A stretch of 64,000 nucleotides of DNA from positions 84,039-148,038 of the forward strand of contig CALFFN010000013.1 in NCBI GenBank assembly GCA_937958185.1. Direction: 5' to 3'. The stretch's first letter is position 1. Every line of letters starts with the position of its first letter. Of the stretch, positions 1-8,733 are shown one piece after another. Source of the DNA: an uncultured Neglectibacter sp. Its GTDB lineage: Bacteria > Bacillota > Clostridia > Oscillospirales > Acutalibacteraceae. The position numbers were made by a program, and so were the translations under genes. The notes beneath the pieces are model-generated. The model did not search any database, was not told the DNA's origin, and saw only the letters and a program-made list of their open reading frames with translations.

Positions 1-308
1 GTATCGGCATGGCTGCCAGCATGGGATCGTTCCTCCTGGCTGCGGGGACAAAGGGTAAGCGCTTTGCTTTGCCCAACAGCGAAGTGATGATCCATCAGCC
101 CAGCGGCGGCGCACAGGGACAGGCGACAGATATCAGTATCCATGCAGACCATATCCTGCAGGTGAAAAAGAAGCTGAACGGCATTCTTGCCGAAAAGACC
201 GGGCAGCCGCTGGAGGTCATCGAGCGCGATACCGAGCGCGACAATTTCATGACCGCTCAGCAGGCGCTGGAATATGGGCTTATCGACAAGGTGATCGAGC
301 ACAGATAA
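1..308 (+). CDS. clpP: ATP-dependent Clp protease proteolytic subunit ClpP (3' part)
   Basis: This is the C-terminal part of the serine peptidase that forms the barrel of the ClpXP and ClpCP proteases; the reading frame enters from the left edge. The catalytic serine lies in the motif GMAASMG near the first visible residues, the histidine in MIHQPSGG, and the aspartate region in ERDTERDNFM. The visible ~101 residues end with the family's usual LIDKVIEHR-type tail, so only the first ~95 residues are missing. clpX follows 19 bp downstream and lon after it, the usual clostridial order. The identification is secure; the start is outside the window. Confidence 0.97.
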   Translation, partial: IGMAASMGSFLLAAGTKGKRFALPNSEVMIHQPSGGAQGQATDISIHADHILQVKKKLNGILAEKTGQPLEVIERDTERDNFMTAQQALEYGLIDKVIEHR

Positions 309-327
309 AGTTTGAGGGGGAAATCGA

Positions 328-1629
328 ATGGCGGGCAACAATGAAACTGAAATTTGCTGTTCCTTTTGTGGGAAGCCGCAGCCGCTGGCTGGCAGATTGA
401 TTGCCGGTTCCGGGGTTTATATCTGCGATGCGTGTGTCCGGCTTTGTATGTCCATCATTCAGGACGAGGATAGGTTGAAAAAAGGCAGGAGCGATGAAAA
501 AGAGGTAGGAATTCTTCTGCCCAAGCCTCAGGAAATCAAAAGCAAGCTGGACGAATACGTGGTAGGGCAGGACGATGCGAAAATTGCGTTGTCTGTGGCA
601 GTGTACAACCATTACAAACGGATTTATTTTTCCTCCGACGAAGTCGAGTTGACCAAAAGCAACGTTTTGCTTCTGGGACCCACGGGCGTGGGAAAAACCT
701 ATCTGGCACAAACCCTGGCAAGATTGTTGGACGTTCCTTTTGCCATTGCGGACGCCACCACCTTGACCGAAGCAGGGTATGTGGGCGAGGATGTGGAAAA
801 TATTCTCCTGCGGCTGATCCAGGCGGCGGATTATGATGTTTTCAAGGCAGAACGCGGCATTATCTATATCGACGAGATAGATAAGATTTCCCGGAAGTCT
901 GAGAACCAGTCCATCACCCGTGACGTCAGCGGCGAGGGCGTACAGCAGGCTCTGCTGAAAATTTTAGAAGGTACGGTTGCAGGTGTGCCGCCAAAGGGTG
1001 GGCGGAAGCACCCGCAGCAGGAGACCATCAATATCGACACCTCGAATATTCTCTTTATTTGCGGCGGCGCCTTTGACGGTTTGGAAAAAATCGTACAGAA
1101 GCGTGTTGCTTCAGCTTCACTGGGTTTTGGCGGTGAGGTGCATGGCAAGTCCGAGTTGGACGCCACCAACTGGATGAAAGATGTTACTCCCCACGATTTG
1201 GTGAAGTACGGACTGATTCCTGAATTGGTCGGTCGTATCCCGGTGATCACCTCGCTGGACGCTTTGGACGAACCTTCTCTGGTGCGTATTTTGAAAGAGC
1301 CGAAGAATTCCCTGGTCGCGCAGTACAAAAAGCTGTTTGATCTGGATAAGGTGGATTTGGAATTTACCGATGACGCGTTGAATGCCATAGCGAAAAAGAC
1401 GCTTGAACGCAAAACCGGCGCCCGCGGCTTGAAGTCCATCATGGAAGGTGTTTTAATGCCTACCATGTACCGTGTGCCCAGCGATTACACGGTAGAAAAG
1501 GTCGTGATCACCAGAGAAATGGTGGAGGACGGCGCTCAGCCGGAGATCGTCTATAATAAAGACAGGAAGCCGGTAAAAATCAAGATAGCACAATCCAGAC
1601 AGCGAAACCGCAAAGATTCCGTATCCTGA
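328..1629 (+). CDS. clpX: ATP-dependent Clp protease ATP-binding subunit ClpX
   Basis: AAA+ unfoldase that recognises substrates, unfolds them and feeds them into ClpP. The 433 residues match the usual family length. A four-cysteine zinc-binding domain uses Cys11, Cys14, Cys33 and Cys36. Walker A is GPTGVGKT at 117-124, followed by the GYVGED pore loop and a Walker B ending IIYIDEID. The ClpP-docking loop carries LGF in ASASLGFGG. The start ATG has a GAGGGGG ribosome site about 8 nt upstream. It lies 19 bp after clpP and 91 bp before lon, so the three protease genes are probably co-transcribed. Confidence 0.98.
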   Translation: MAGNNETEICCSFCGKPQPLAGRLIAGSGVYICDACVRLCMSIIQDEDRLKKGRSDEKEVGILLPKPQEIKSKLDEYVVGQDDAKIALSVAVYNHYKRIYFSSDEVELTKSNVLLLGPTGVGKTYLAQTLARLLDVPFAIADATTLTEAGYVGEDVENILLRLIQAADYDVFKAERGIIYIDEIDKISRKSENQSITRDVSGEGVQQALLKILEGTVAGVPPKGGRKHPQQETINIDTSNILFICGGAFDGLEKIVQKRVASASLGFGGEVHGKSELDATNWMKDVTPHDLVKYGLIPELVGRIPVITSLDALDEPSLVRILKEPKNSLVAQYKKLFDLDKVDLEFTDDALNAIAKKTLERKTGARGLKSIMEGVLMPTMYRVPSDYTVEKVVITREMVEDGAQPEIVYNKDRKPVKIKIAQSRQRNRKDSVS

Positions 1630-1720
1630 CAAGTAACTCTGCTTTATGAAGCGTTGAACAAGAAAAGGCTGTTGTCGGCAGCGCCGACCGCAGTCTTTCC
1701 CTGATTTTAGGAGTACATAT

Positions 1721-4150
1721 ATGCAAAATTTTACAGAAGAAAGCAAGAAAATGGAAACCAGTATGGTGCTGCCGATTTTGGCGATCCGCGGACTGGTGTT
1801 TTTCCCCGGCATGATGCTGCAATTTGACGTAGCACGGAAAAAGTCGATTCTGGCAGCGTCGGAGGCTGTGGAAAAAGGCAGGCTGATTTTTCTTGTCACG
1901 CAGGTCAACCTGTCGGAAAACGAGCCTACCGGCGATGATCTGTACAAGACAGGCGTTATTGCCCGTGTCAAGCAGGTGATCCACCGCTCTGAAGAAGGGG
2001 TAAAGCTCCATGTGGAGGGGCTTTATCGCGGTGAAATTCTCTCTTTGATTCAGGAAAATCCCTATCTGCTGGGTGAGATCCGCAAAAGCCCGGTGATGAC
2101 TTATCGGAAATCCTCCAAATCAGAAGCCCTGATCCGCATTGTCCATGAGAAATTTGACCAGTACCTGGGGCTGTTTAAGCGTGTGCCGCCCGATGTGCTG
2201 CTGGGCGTTTTACAGGAAAAGGACTGCGGGCGGCTGGCGGATTATCTCGCTTCCAATATTTCCATAGATTTTGAGCGCAAGCAATACATTTTGGACGAGC
2301 TGCGTCCCCTGCGGCGGATACAAAAGCTGATCGATGTTCTCACTGAGGAAATCCAGATCCTGCAGGTGGAGGAGGAGATCAACCAAAAAGCGCAGGCGCA
2401 GATAGACGAGAACCAGCGGGAATACTTTTTGAAGGAGCAGCTGCGCGCCATCAGCAGCGAGCTGGGAGAGGACGATAACCCCCAGCAGGAAGCTGAAGAG
2501 CTGCGGGAAAAGATTCAGGAAATGAAGCTGCCCCAGCTCTGTGAGGAAAAGCTCCTGAAGGAATGCGACAAGCTGTGCAGAATGCCCTACGGTTCCCATG
2601 AAGCCAGCGTTCTCCGAATGTATGTGGACACCTGTTTAGAGCTGCCGTGGAATATTTCCGGCAAGGAACGGCTGGATCTGAAGCGTGCCCAGCGCATTCT
2701 GGACCGCGACCATTATGGCTTGGAGAAGGTAAAAGAACGGTTTTTGGAGATTTTGGCGGTCAAGAGCCTGTCCCGGAAAAATTCCGGGCAGATCATCTGC
2801 CTGGTGGGTCCTCCCGGCGTGGGCAAAACCTCCATCGCCCGTTCGATCGCCGAAGCCACCGGGCGGAAATACGTCCGGGTATCCTTGGGCGGCGTCAGCG
2901 ATGAAGCGGAAATCATGGGGCACCGGCGTACTTACGTGGGCTCCATGCCCGGGCGGATCATCAATGCCATGAAACAGGCAGGAACCAATAATCCTCTGAT
3001 TTTGCTGGACGAAATCGACAAGCTGGGGCAGAATTTCAAGGGAGACCCGTCTTCCGCGCTTTTGGAGGTGCTTGACCCGGAGCAGAATAAGGAATTTTGC
3101 GACCACTATATTGATATGCCTTTCGATTTGAGCAACGTTCTGTTCATTACCACCGCCAATGACGCGTCCCGTATTCCCGGTCCGCTGTATGACCGCATGG
3201 ATATCATTGAGCTGGGAAGCTATACGCTGGACGAAAAGCAGAATATCGCTACCCGCCATCTGGTGAAAAAACAGCTGGAAAAGCACGGCTTGCAGCCAAG
3301 CCAGTTGAAATTTACAAAAGCTGCTGTAAAAGAAATCATCGAGGGCTATACCAGAGAAGCCGGCGTGCGGAATTTGGAGCGCTCGCTGGCGGCAATTTGC
3401 CGAAAGGTCGCTAAAATGGCTGTCACCCAGGAGGATTTCCAGCTTTATACGGTCAAGCCTGAAAACTTAGAGGAATTGCTGGGTCCCCGGAAATTCCTTC
3501 GCGACGTACCGCAGGGGGAAGACGTTGTAGGTCTGGTCAATGGGCTGGCGTGGACCAGCGTCGGCGGGGAATTGCTGCCGATCGAAGTGGCGGTAATGGA
3601 GGGCACTGGAAAAATTCAGCTGACAGGCTCTTTGGGAGATGTGATGAAGGAATCCGCCAATGCCGCTATCACCTGTATCCGCACCAGAGCCAATTCTCTG
3701 GGCATTTCCCCAAAGTTCTATGAAAAATGCGATATCCATATTCACGCGCCGGAAGGAGCGGTTCCCAAGGACGGTCCTTCCGCCGGTATCGCTATGGCAA
3801 CTGCGATCACCTCTGCGTTGTCTGAAATCCCTGTTCGCCGGGATATTGCCATGACCGGGGAAATTACCTTGCAGGGCAGGGTGTTGCCCATTGGCGGGCT
3901 GCGGGAAAAAGCCATGGCTGCCTATAAAAATGGCATTAAGACGATTTTGTTCCCTGCGGATAATGTGCCGGATCTGGCAGAGGTAGATGAAGTTGTCAAA
4001 AAGAATGTTTCCTTTGTGCCTGTAAAGCGCATCGACACTGTGCTGATAACAGCGCTGACCAAAGCGCCTTGTGCCGATATCCCAGAAGACAGACCCATGC
4101 CAGGTGAAACAGGGAAATCCCGTCCCGGTACATCGGAATTTTATCAATAA
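1721..4150 (+). CDS. lon: ATP-dependent endopeptidase Lon (LonA type)
   Basis: Cytosolic AAA+ protease that degrades misfolded and regulatory proteins. At 809 residues it is a full-length LonA: an N-terminal substrate domain to about residue 200, a helical region to about 310, an AAA+ module with Walker A GPPGVGKT, and a C-terminal peptidase domain. The catalytic dyad is Ser687 (in KDGPSAG) and Lys730 (in REKAMAAYK), 43 residues apart as in the family. The ATG at 1721 has AGGAG 7-10 nt upstream; a second in-frame ATG 10 codons on is less well placed. The proline-rich tail after about residue 785 is probably disordered. engB follows 18 bp downstream. Confidence 0.98.
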   Translation: MQNFTEESKKMETSMVLPILAIRGLVFFPGMMLQFDVARKKSILAASEAVEKGRLIFLVTQVNLSENEPTGDDLYKTGVIARVKQVIHRSEEGVKLHVEGLYRGEILSLIQENPYLLGEIRKSPVMTYRKSSKSEALIRIVHEKFDQYLGLFKRVPPDVLLGVLQEKDCGRLADYLASNISIDFERKQYILDELRPLRRIQKLIDVLTEEIQILQVEEEINQKAQAQIDENQREYFLKEQLRAISSELGEDDNPQQEAEELREKIQEMKLPQLCEEKLLKECDKLCRMPYGSHEASVLRMYVDTCLELPWNISGKERLDLKRAQRILDRDHYGLEKVKERFLEILAVKSLSRKNSGQIICLVGPPGVGKTSIARSIAEATGRKYVRVSLGGVSDEAEIMGHRRTYVGSMPGRIINAMKQAGTNNPLILLDEIDKLGQNFKGDPSSALLEVLDPEQNKEFCDHYIDMPFDLSNVLFITTANDASRIPGPLYDRMDIIELGSYTLDEKQNIATRHLVKKQLEKHGLQPSQLKFTKAAVKEIIEGYTREAGVRNLERSLAAICRKVAKMAVTQEDFQLYTVKPENLEELLGPRKFLRDVPQGEDVVGLVNGLAWTSVGGELLPIEVAVMEGTGKIQLTGSLGDVMKESANAAITCIRTRANSLGISPKFYEKCDIHIHAPEGAVPKDGPSAGIAMATAITSALSEIPVRRDIAMTGEITLQGRVLPIGGLREKAMAAYKNGIKTILFPADNVPDLAEVDEVVKKNVSFVPVKRIDTVLITALTKAPCADIPEDRPMPGETGKSRPGTSEFYQ

Positions 4151-4168
4151 GGAAAAACGGAGGAGCCC

Positions 4169-4765
4169 GTGAATTTTCAAAAGGCAAGCTTTGAGCTTTC
4201 GGCAGGAAAAAAGGAGCAATTGCCCAGCTCTGATTTGCCGGAGATCGTTTTTTCCGGCAGGTCAAACGTTGGGAAATCTTCCCTGATCAATAAGCTGGTC
4301 AACCGTAAGGCGCTGGCAAGAACCAGCTCTACGCCCGGCAAAACCGCCACGATCAATTTCTTTCAGGTGGATACCTGCCGATTTGTAGACTTGCCCGGTT
4401 ACGGTTACGCGAAGGTCTCCAAAAGCGAAAAGGAGCGTTGGGCGGACCTGGTGGAGGGGTATTTTGCTCAGAACCGCCGGGTGGCTCTGGTGTTCCAGCT
4501 TGTGGATATGCGCCGCGAGCCCACGGACGACGATTTTGACATGATAGAATTTTTGTTGGATTTTGCCGTCCCATTTGTCGTGGTAGGCACCAAATGCGAC
4601 AAATTGAATAAATCTGAAACTGCTGCCATGCTGGAAAGATACCAAAAGATATTTGGAGAAAATGACATTTCTTTTTTCCCTTTTTCTGCGGTTTCCGGGG
4701 TAGGCGTGGAAGAACTGAGGGCATTGCTTACCGATGCAGTTGAAAATATTAAGGGTCAGGAATAA
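4169..4765 (+). CDS. engB: Ribosome biogenesis GTP-binding protein YsxC/EngB
   Basis: TRAFAC GTPase needed for late assembly of the 50S ribosomal subunit. It has 198 residues, the standard size. The G1 loop is GRSNVGKS at 30-37, G3 is DLPGYGYAKV, and G4 is TKCDK with the SAVSG-type G5 following. The start is a GTG with GGAGG a few bases upstream. It follows lon by 18 bp and precedes lysA by 15 bp, so it is in the same transcription unit as lon. The lon-engB pairing is common in Firmicutes. Confidence 0.97.
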   Translation: MNFQKASFELSAGKKEQLPSSDLPEIVFSGRSNVGKSSLINKLVNRKALARTSSTPGKTATINFFQVDTCRFVDLPGYGYAKVSKSEKERWADLVEGYFAQNRRVALVFQLVDMRREPTDDDFDMIEFLLDFAVPFVVVGTKCDKLNKSETAAMLERYQKIFGENDISFFPFSAVSGVGVEELRALLTDAVENIKGQE

Positions 4766-4780
4766 GGAAGGGGAAGTATT

Positions 4781-6076
4781 GTGATTTCACCATGTCTTTC
4801 TGTCAATGAAAAGGGTCATCTATCTATCAGCGGCTGTGATACTGTAGAGCTGGCAGAGCGCTACGGTACGCCCCTTTATGTGATGAGCGAGGACGGGGTC
4901 CGCAGCGTGTGCCGGCGGTACCGTTCCTCTTTTGAAACGTATTATCACGGGAACGGAAAACCGATCTATGCCAGCAAGGCTTTTTGCTGCAAGGAAATAT
5001 GCCGTATCGTCACTGAAGATGGGCTTGACCTGGAGGTGGTGTCCGGCGGCGAGCTGTACACCGCACTACAGGCAGGTGTTCCGGCAGGCAATATTCATTT
5101 CCAGGGCAACAATAAAACGATTGCCGAACTGGAATTTGCCGTAGAGAACAACGTGGGCGACATTGTGGTGGACAACCTTTCCGAGCTGTATAAGCTTCAG
5201 AAAATCGCCGCAAAGCACGGCAAAACCGTTCCAATCTCTCTGCGTATCAAGCCCGGTATCGATGCTCATACCCACGAATTTATCCGTACCGGGCAAATCG
5301 ATTCCAAATTCGGCATTGACCTGACCAGCGGGGAAGCGCTGGAAATCGTCAGGCTGGCGTCTGAGATGAAGGAAGTCTCCCTTCATGGGCTGCACTGCCA
5401 CATCGGTTCTCAAATCTTTGACAAAGAGCCTTTTGTCCACGCTGCTGAGGTCATGCTGACCTTCTTTGCAGAGATCAAAGAGAAATTGCAGGTGGAACTG
5501 GAATTCCTGAATCTGGGCGGTGGCTTCGGCATTCATTATACGGAACGGGATAACGCCAGCCCTTACGAGGAATACATGGCGGCGGTTTCTGACATGGTGC
5601 ATAAGACCTGTGAGAAATTCGGACTTACCACACCGAGAATCTATATTGAGCCAGGTCGATCCATTGTGGGAGAGGCAGGGATCACCCTTTACACGGTAGG
5701 GAATATCCGGGAGATACCCAATGTGCGCAGCTATGTGTCCATTGATGGCGGTATGTATGAAAATCCCCGGTACGCGCTGTACCACTCCGACTATACCTGC
5801 TTGATCGCCAACAAAGCGGATCAGCCTGCCGACTACATAGCGACTGTAGCAGGAAAGTGCTGTGAGAGCGGTGATTTGATCCAGGAGCATACGCCCATAC
5901 AGCACCCGCAGGAAGGAGACATTCTGGCGGTGCTTTCCACCGGGGCGTACAACTACTCTATGGCGTCCAATTACAATCGCAATTGCCGCCCTGCCTGCGT
6001 GATGGTCTCCCAGGGAAAATCCCGGATCGTGATAAAGGGGGAAACCTTTGAAGACCTGGTGCGCAATGATATTTGA
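4781..6076 (+). CDS. lysA: Diaminopimelate decarboxylase
   Basis: PLP enzyme that decarboxylates meso-diaminopimelate to L-lysine, the last lysine step. The 431 residues fit the family. The PLP-binding lysine is Lys66 in YASKAF; the glycine-rich phosphate loop is LNLGGGFG; the HIGSQI strand and the C-terminal CESGDL segment, which carries the catalytic cysteine, are present. The start is GTG after a GGAAGGGGAAG ribosome site. It is separated from the other diaminopimelate genes (asd-dapA-dapB at 41.9-44.7 kb) and no lysine riboswitch is visible here, so it probably escapes the lysine control of that operon. Confidence 0.96.
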   Translation: MISPCLSVNEKGHLSISGCDTVELAERYGTPLYVMSEDGVRSVCRRYRSSFETYYHGNGKPIYASKAFCCKEICRIVTEDGLDLEVVSGGELYTALQAGVPAGNIHFQGNNKTIAELEFAVENNVGDIVVDNLSELYKLQKIAAKHGKTVPISLRIKPGIDAHTHEFIRTGQIDSKFGIDLTSGEALEIVRLASEMKEVSLHGLHCHIGSQIFDKEPFVHAAEVMLTFFAEIKEKLQVELEFLNLGGGFGIHYTERDNASPYEEYMAAVSDMVHKTCEKFGLTTPRIYIEPGRSIVGEAGITLYTVGNIREIPNVRSYVSIDGGMYENPRYALYHSDYTCLIANKADQPADYIATVAGKCCESGDLIQEHTPIQHPQEGDILAVLSTGAYNYSMASNYNRNCRPACVMVSQGKSRIVIKGETFEDLVRNDI

Positions 6077-6084
6077 TTCTCTGG

Positions 6085-6113
6085 TTTACTTTTTTGATTT
6101 CCTGTGATAAAAT
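6085..6113 (+). promoter_or_regulatory. Sigma-A-type promoter for the yerC operon
   Basis: TTTACT (6085-6090) is separated by exactly 17 nt from TAAAAT (6108-6113), 49 nt upstream of the yerC start and just after lysA. Spacing and boxes fit a housekeeping promoter. Confidence 0.6.
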
Positions 6114-6161
6114 GATAAAGCATGAAAATCAGGAAATCTTTTTGGGAGAGGCAGCGATACG

Positions 6162-6467
6162 ATGAACGATAAACTTCATGATGAAAACATTGATTTTTTG
6201 TTTCAGGCAGTTTTGACACTGAAATCAGTGGAGGAATGTTATCGCTTTTTTGATGACCTTTGCACTATGCCGGAGCTGAAAGCCATGTCCCAGCGGCTGG
6301 CAGTTGCCAAAATGCTGAGCAGAAAACAGGTTTACAGCGATATTGTGGCAGAAACAGGTGCGTCTACCGCCACCATCAGCCGTGTAAACCGCAGCCTCAA
6401 TTATGGCAGCGATGGCTACGAACTGGTATTTGATCGTTTGAATAAAGAGAAGACGCAGGAAAAGTGA
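6162..6467 (+). CDS. TrpR-like helix-turn-helix protein, YerC/YecD family
   Basis: Small DNA-binding protein (101 aa) of the YerC family, which has the TrpR fold. The family is widespread in Firmicutes and its regulatory target is mostly unknown. The segment around residues 55-85, with a recognition helix in GASTATISRVNRSL, matches the TrpR-type helix-turn-helix. There is no sign that it binds tryptophan. The start ATG follows a GGGAGAGG ribosome site. The next gene begins 1 bp after its stop, so it is co-transcribed with the methyltransferase and hslO. Confidence 0.88.
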   Translation: MNDKLHDENIDFLFQAVLTLKSVEECYRFFDDLCTMPELKAMSQRLAVAKMLSRKQVYSDIVAETGASTATISRVNRSLNYGSDGYELVFDRLNKEKTQEK

Positions 6468-6468
6468 C

Positions 6469-7248
6469 ATGGAAGCATATTCTGTTTTTGCCCAGTATTA
6501 CGATGCCTTGACCGGGAACGTGGGCTATGCCGGGCAGGCCGACTATTTTTTGGAGCTGATGAAGCGCCTGGAGCACGAACCCGGTTTGACACTGGATTTG
6601 GCGTGTGGGACAGGCTCTTTAACCCTGGAGCTGTTTCGGCGGGGCATAGATGTGTACGGCGTGGACGCTTCCGTGGAGATGCTGTCGGAAGCCAGGGCAA
6701 AGTGTGCCGACGCCGGGGCAGATATTCTATTTTTGCGGCAAAAAATGCAGCAGCTCGATTTATACGGCACTGTGGACACGGTGCTTTGTACGTTGGATAG
6801 CCTGAACCATCTGCACAATGAAAAGGAAGTGCAGAAGACCTTTGACCGGGTGTCTCTGTTTATGAATCCCGGCGGCTGGTTCCTGTTTGACATGAATACG
6901 CCCTTCAAACACAAACAGGTGTTGGGTGACAATGTGTTCGTCTATGATACCGACGAAGTTTATTGCGTATGGCAAAACAGGTATTCCGCATCAGAATGTA
7001 AAGTCGATATTCAACTGGATTTCTTTCAACAGGAAGAAGGAGCATATTTTCGCAGCTCAGAGCATTTTTCCGAACGGGCATATCCTATGGAAAAAGTGCT
7101 CGCTATGCTGGAGCAGAGCGGTTTTGGAAATTGCAAAGCTTATGGGGAACTGACCTTTGATCCGCCCAATGAAACAGACCAGCGTATTGTCTATGCGGCT
7201 CAGAAAATTCACCGACAAAAGGGACAGAAAAAATTATGGACAGGATAA
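6469..7248 (+). CDS. Class I SAM-dependent methyltransferase
   Basis: Rossmann-fold methyltransferase of 259 residues with the SAM-binding motif I LDLACGTGS near residues 42-50 and an acidic motif II (VYGVDASVEM). The middle segment TVLCTLDSLNHL corresponds to motif IV of small-molecule methyltransferases. The substrate cannot be inferred. It starts 1 bp after yerC and overlaps the start of hslO by 13 bp, so translation of the three genes is probably coupled. The family is often annotated as YodH/UbiE-like, but nothing here points to quinone synthesis. Confidence 0.88.
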   Translation: MEAYSVFAQYYDALTGNVGYAGQADYFLELMKRLEHEPGLTLDLACGTGSLTLELFRRGIDVYGVDASVEMLSEARAKCADAGADILFLRQKMQQLDLYGTVDTVLCTLDSLNHLHNEKEVQKTFDRVSLFMNPGGWFLFDMNTPFKHKQVLGDNVFVYDTDEVYCVWQNRYSASECKVDIQLDFFQQEEGAYFRSSEHFSERAYPMEKVLAMLEQSGFGNCKAYGELTFDPPNETDQRIVYAAQKIHRQKGQKKLWTG

Positions 7249-8132
7249 TTCGCACCATTACTTCGGACGGCAGCCTGATGGCAGCCGCTATTGATTCTTC
7301 CACCATTGTATCTACCGCCCAGCAGCTTCACGGGCTGTCAAAGACTGCCTGTGCCGCCTTGGGTCGCTTATTGACAGGCGCGTCTTTGATGGGCGCTATG
7401 CTGAAAAGCGATAAGGCTTCTCTGACATTGAAGGTCAACGGCGGCGGTCCTTTGGGAAATCTGGTTGCCATTTCCGATTCCCGGGGCAATGTCCGCGGTT
7501 ATGTGGATTCTCCCGAAGTGGAGCTGCCCCTGAAGCCCAATGGGAAAATCGACGTTGGCGGCGGCGTTGGCACAGATGGACGCCTGGCTGTCATGCGCGA
7601 TTTTGGAGAACGCGACCCCTACATCGGGCAGATCGAACTGGTCAGCGGGGAAATCGCGGAGGATTTGACTCAGTATTATGCGCAGAGCGAGCAGATCCCC
7701 ACCGTGTGCGCTTTAGGCGTGCTGGTAAATAAGGATTCGGGAAAGGCTATGCTGTCCGGCGGGCTGTTGGTCCAAGTGCTGCCGGGCGCGGAAGAGTCTG
7801 CGATTTCCAGGCTGGAAGAAAACGTTGGGAAGCTGGATTCCGTCACTACTATGCTGGCAAAGGGGATCAGCCTGGAGGATATGTGCAAGCTGGTGCTTGA
7901 CGGCTTTTCTATGGAGATTTTGGACGAATTTCAGGTCCATTACGCCTGCCCCTGCAATAAAGAACGGTTCTCCAATGCTTTATTGACCCTGGGGGAGAAA
8001 GAAATCCTCTCTCTGCCATCGAATGAAGAGGGGAAAGTGGAAACAGTATGCCAATACTGCGGGAGGAAATACTATTTTTCCAGAAACGAGCTGGAAGCGC
8101 TGGCAAAGCGCGCAGGGGAACGAAAAAAGTAG
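7236..8132 (+). CDS. hslO: Redox-regulated chaperone Hsp33
   Basis: Holdase chaperone activated by oxidative unfolding. It has 298 residues. The C-terminal zinc redox switch has Cys238-X-Cys240 and Cys272-XX-Cys275, the standard CXC...CXXC arrangement, so the protein should be redox-active. The N-terminal substrate-binding domain is complete, including the GGGPLGN motif. It overlaps the upstream methyltransferase by 13 bp. A tRNA promoter begins 34 bp after its stop. Confidence 0.96.
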   Translation: MDRIIRTITSDGSLMAAAIDSSTIVSTAQQLHGLSKTACAALGRLLTGASLMGAMLKSDKASLTLKVNGGGPLGNLVAISDSRGNVRGYVDSPEVELPLKPNGKIDVGGGVGTDGRLAVMRDFGERDPYIGQIELVSGEIAEDLTQYYAQSEQIPTVCALGVLVNKDSGKAMLSGGLLVQVLPGAEESAISRLEENVGKLDSVTTMLAKGISLEDMCKLVLDGFSMEILDEFQVHYACPCNKERFSNALLTLGEKEILSLPSNEEGKVETVCQYCGRKYYFSRNELEALAKRAGERKK

Positions 8133-8166
8133 TTTCCAATTTTGCCGGAAAATGCGAAAAAAGAAC

Positions 8167-8195
8167 TTGACAAATGAAATAGAATCCTGTAAAAT
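8167..8195 (+). promoter_or_regulatory. Promoter of the Val-Asp-Phe tRNA block
   Basis: A consensus TTGACA (8167-8172) lies 17 nt before TAAAAT (8190-8195), about 36 nt upstream of tRNA-Val. This is a near-ideal housekeeping promoter, as expected for stable RNA. Confidence 0.8.
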
Positions 8196-8230
8196 GTAGA
8201 AGTCGCTGGAAAGCGTGTTCTGTGGAACAT

Positions 8231-8307
8231 GGGGGCATAGCTCAGCTGGTTAGAGCACCTGCCTTACAAGCAGGGGGTCATAGGTTCGAGTCCTATTGTC
8301 CCCACCA
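8231..8307 (+). tRNA. tRNA-Val (anticodon TAC)
   Basis: 77-nt cloverleaf with a 7-bp acceptor stem (GGGGGCA with TGTCCCC), D-arm GCTC/GAGC, anticodon loop CTTACAA giving TAC, T-loop GGTTCGAGTCC, and an encoded CCA end. Confidence 0.97.
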
Positions 8308-8342
8308 GAGAGATACTTCCTTGTAGGTTCACATAGATACTT

Positions 8343-8419
8343 GGCCCGGTAGTTCAGTTGGTTAGAACGCTAGCCTGTCACGCTAGAGGTCGACGGTTCG
8401 AGCCCGTTCCGGGTCGCCA
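8343..8419 (+). tRNA. tRNA-Asp (anticodon GTC)
   Basis: 77-nt cloverleaf. The acceptor stem is GGCCCGG with CCGGGTC, the anticodon stem CTAGC/GCTAG encloses CTGTCAC giving GTC, the T-loop is GGTTCGAGCCC, and CCA is encoded. It follows tRNA-Val by 35 nt in the same transcript. Confidence 0.97.
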
Positions 8420-8424
8420 TATTT

Positions 8425-8500
<76 letters not shown>

Positions 8501-8501
8501 G

Positions 8502-8532
8502 AAAAAAGACTTGCCGAGCGCAGGTCTTTTTT
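8502..8532 (+). terminator. Rho-independent terminator after tRNA-Phe
   Basis: A 12-bp stem (AAAAAAGACTTG with CAGGTCTTTTTT, one G-T pair) encloses a 7-nt loop and ends in a T run. It closes the Val-Asp-Phe transcript. Confidence 0.9.
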
Positions 8533-8608
8533 CTTATCCTATAATCCGGCAGCAGGTAGGAATCATGGCGCTTTCGAGAGAAAATTTCCCGGTTTCGCCA
8601 ATTAGTAG

Positions 8609-8637
8609 TTGACAAATCGCCGGAAACTGCATATAAT
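8609..8637 (+). promoter_or_regulatory. Promoter of tRNA-Gly
   Basis: Perfect consensus: TTGACA (8609-8614), a 17-nt spacer and TATAAT (8632-8637), 20 nt upstream of tRNA-Gly. It probably also drives the repeat array and tRNA-Cys, as no terminator lies between. Confidence 0.85.
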
Positions 8638-8657
8638 ATAAAAGCTGTCACGAAAAT

Positions 8658-8733
8658 GCGGACGTAGCTCATCTGGTAGAGCGCCACCTTGCCAAGGTGG
8701 AGGTAGCGAGTTCGAGCCTCGTCGTCCGCTCCA
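8658..8733 (+). tRNA. tRNA-Gly (anticodon GCC)
   Basis: 76-nt cloverleaf. The acceptor stem is GCGGACG with CGTCCGC, the anticodon stem CCACC/GGTGG encloses TTGCCAA giving GCC, the T-arm is GCGAGTTCGAGCCTCGT, and CCA is encoded. Its 3' end is the source of the copies in the array that follows. Confidence 0.97.
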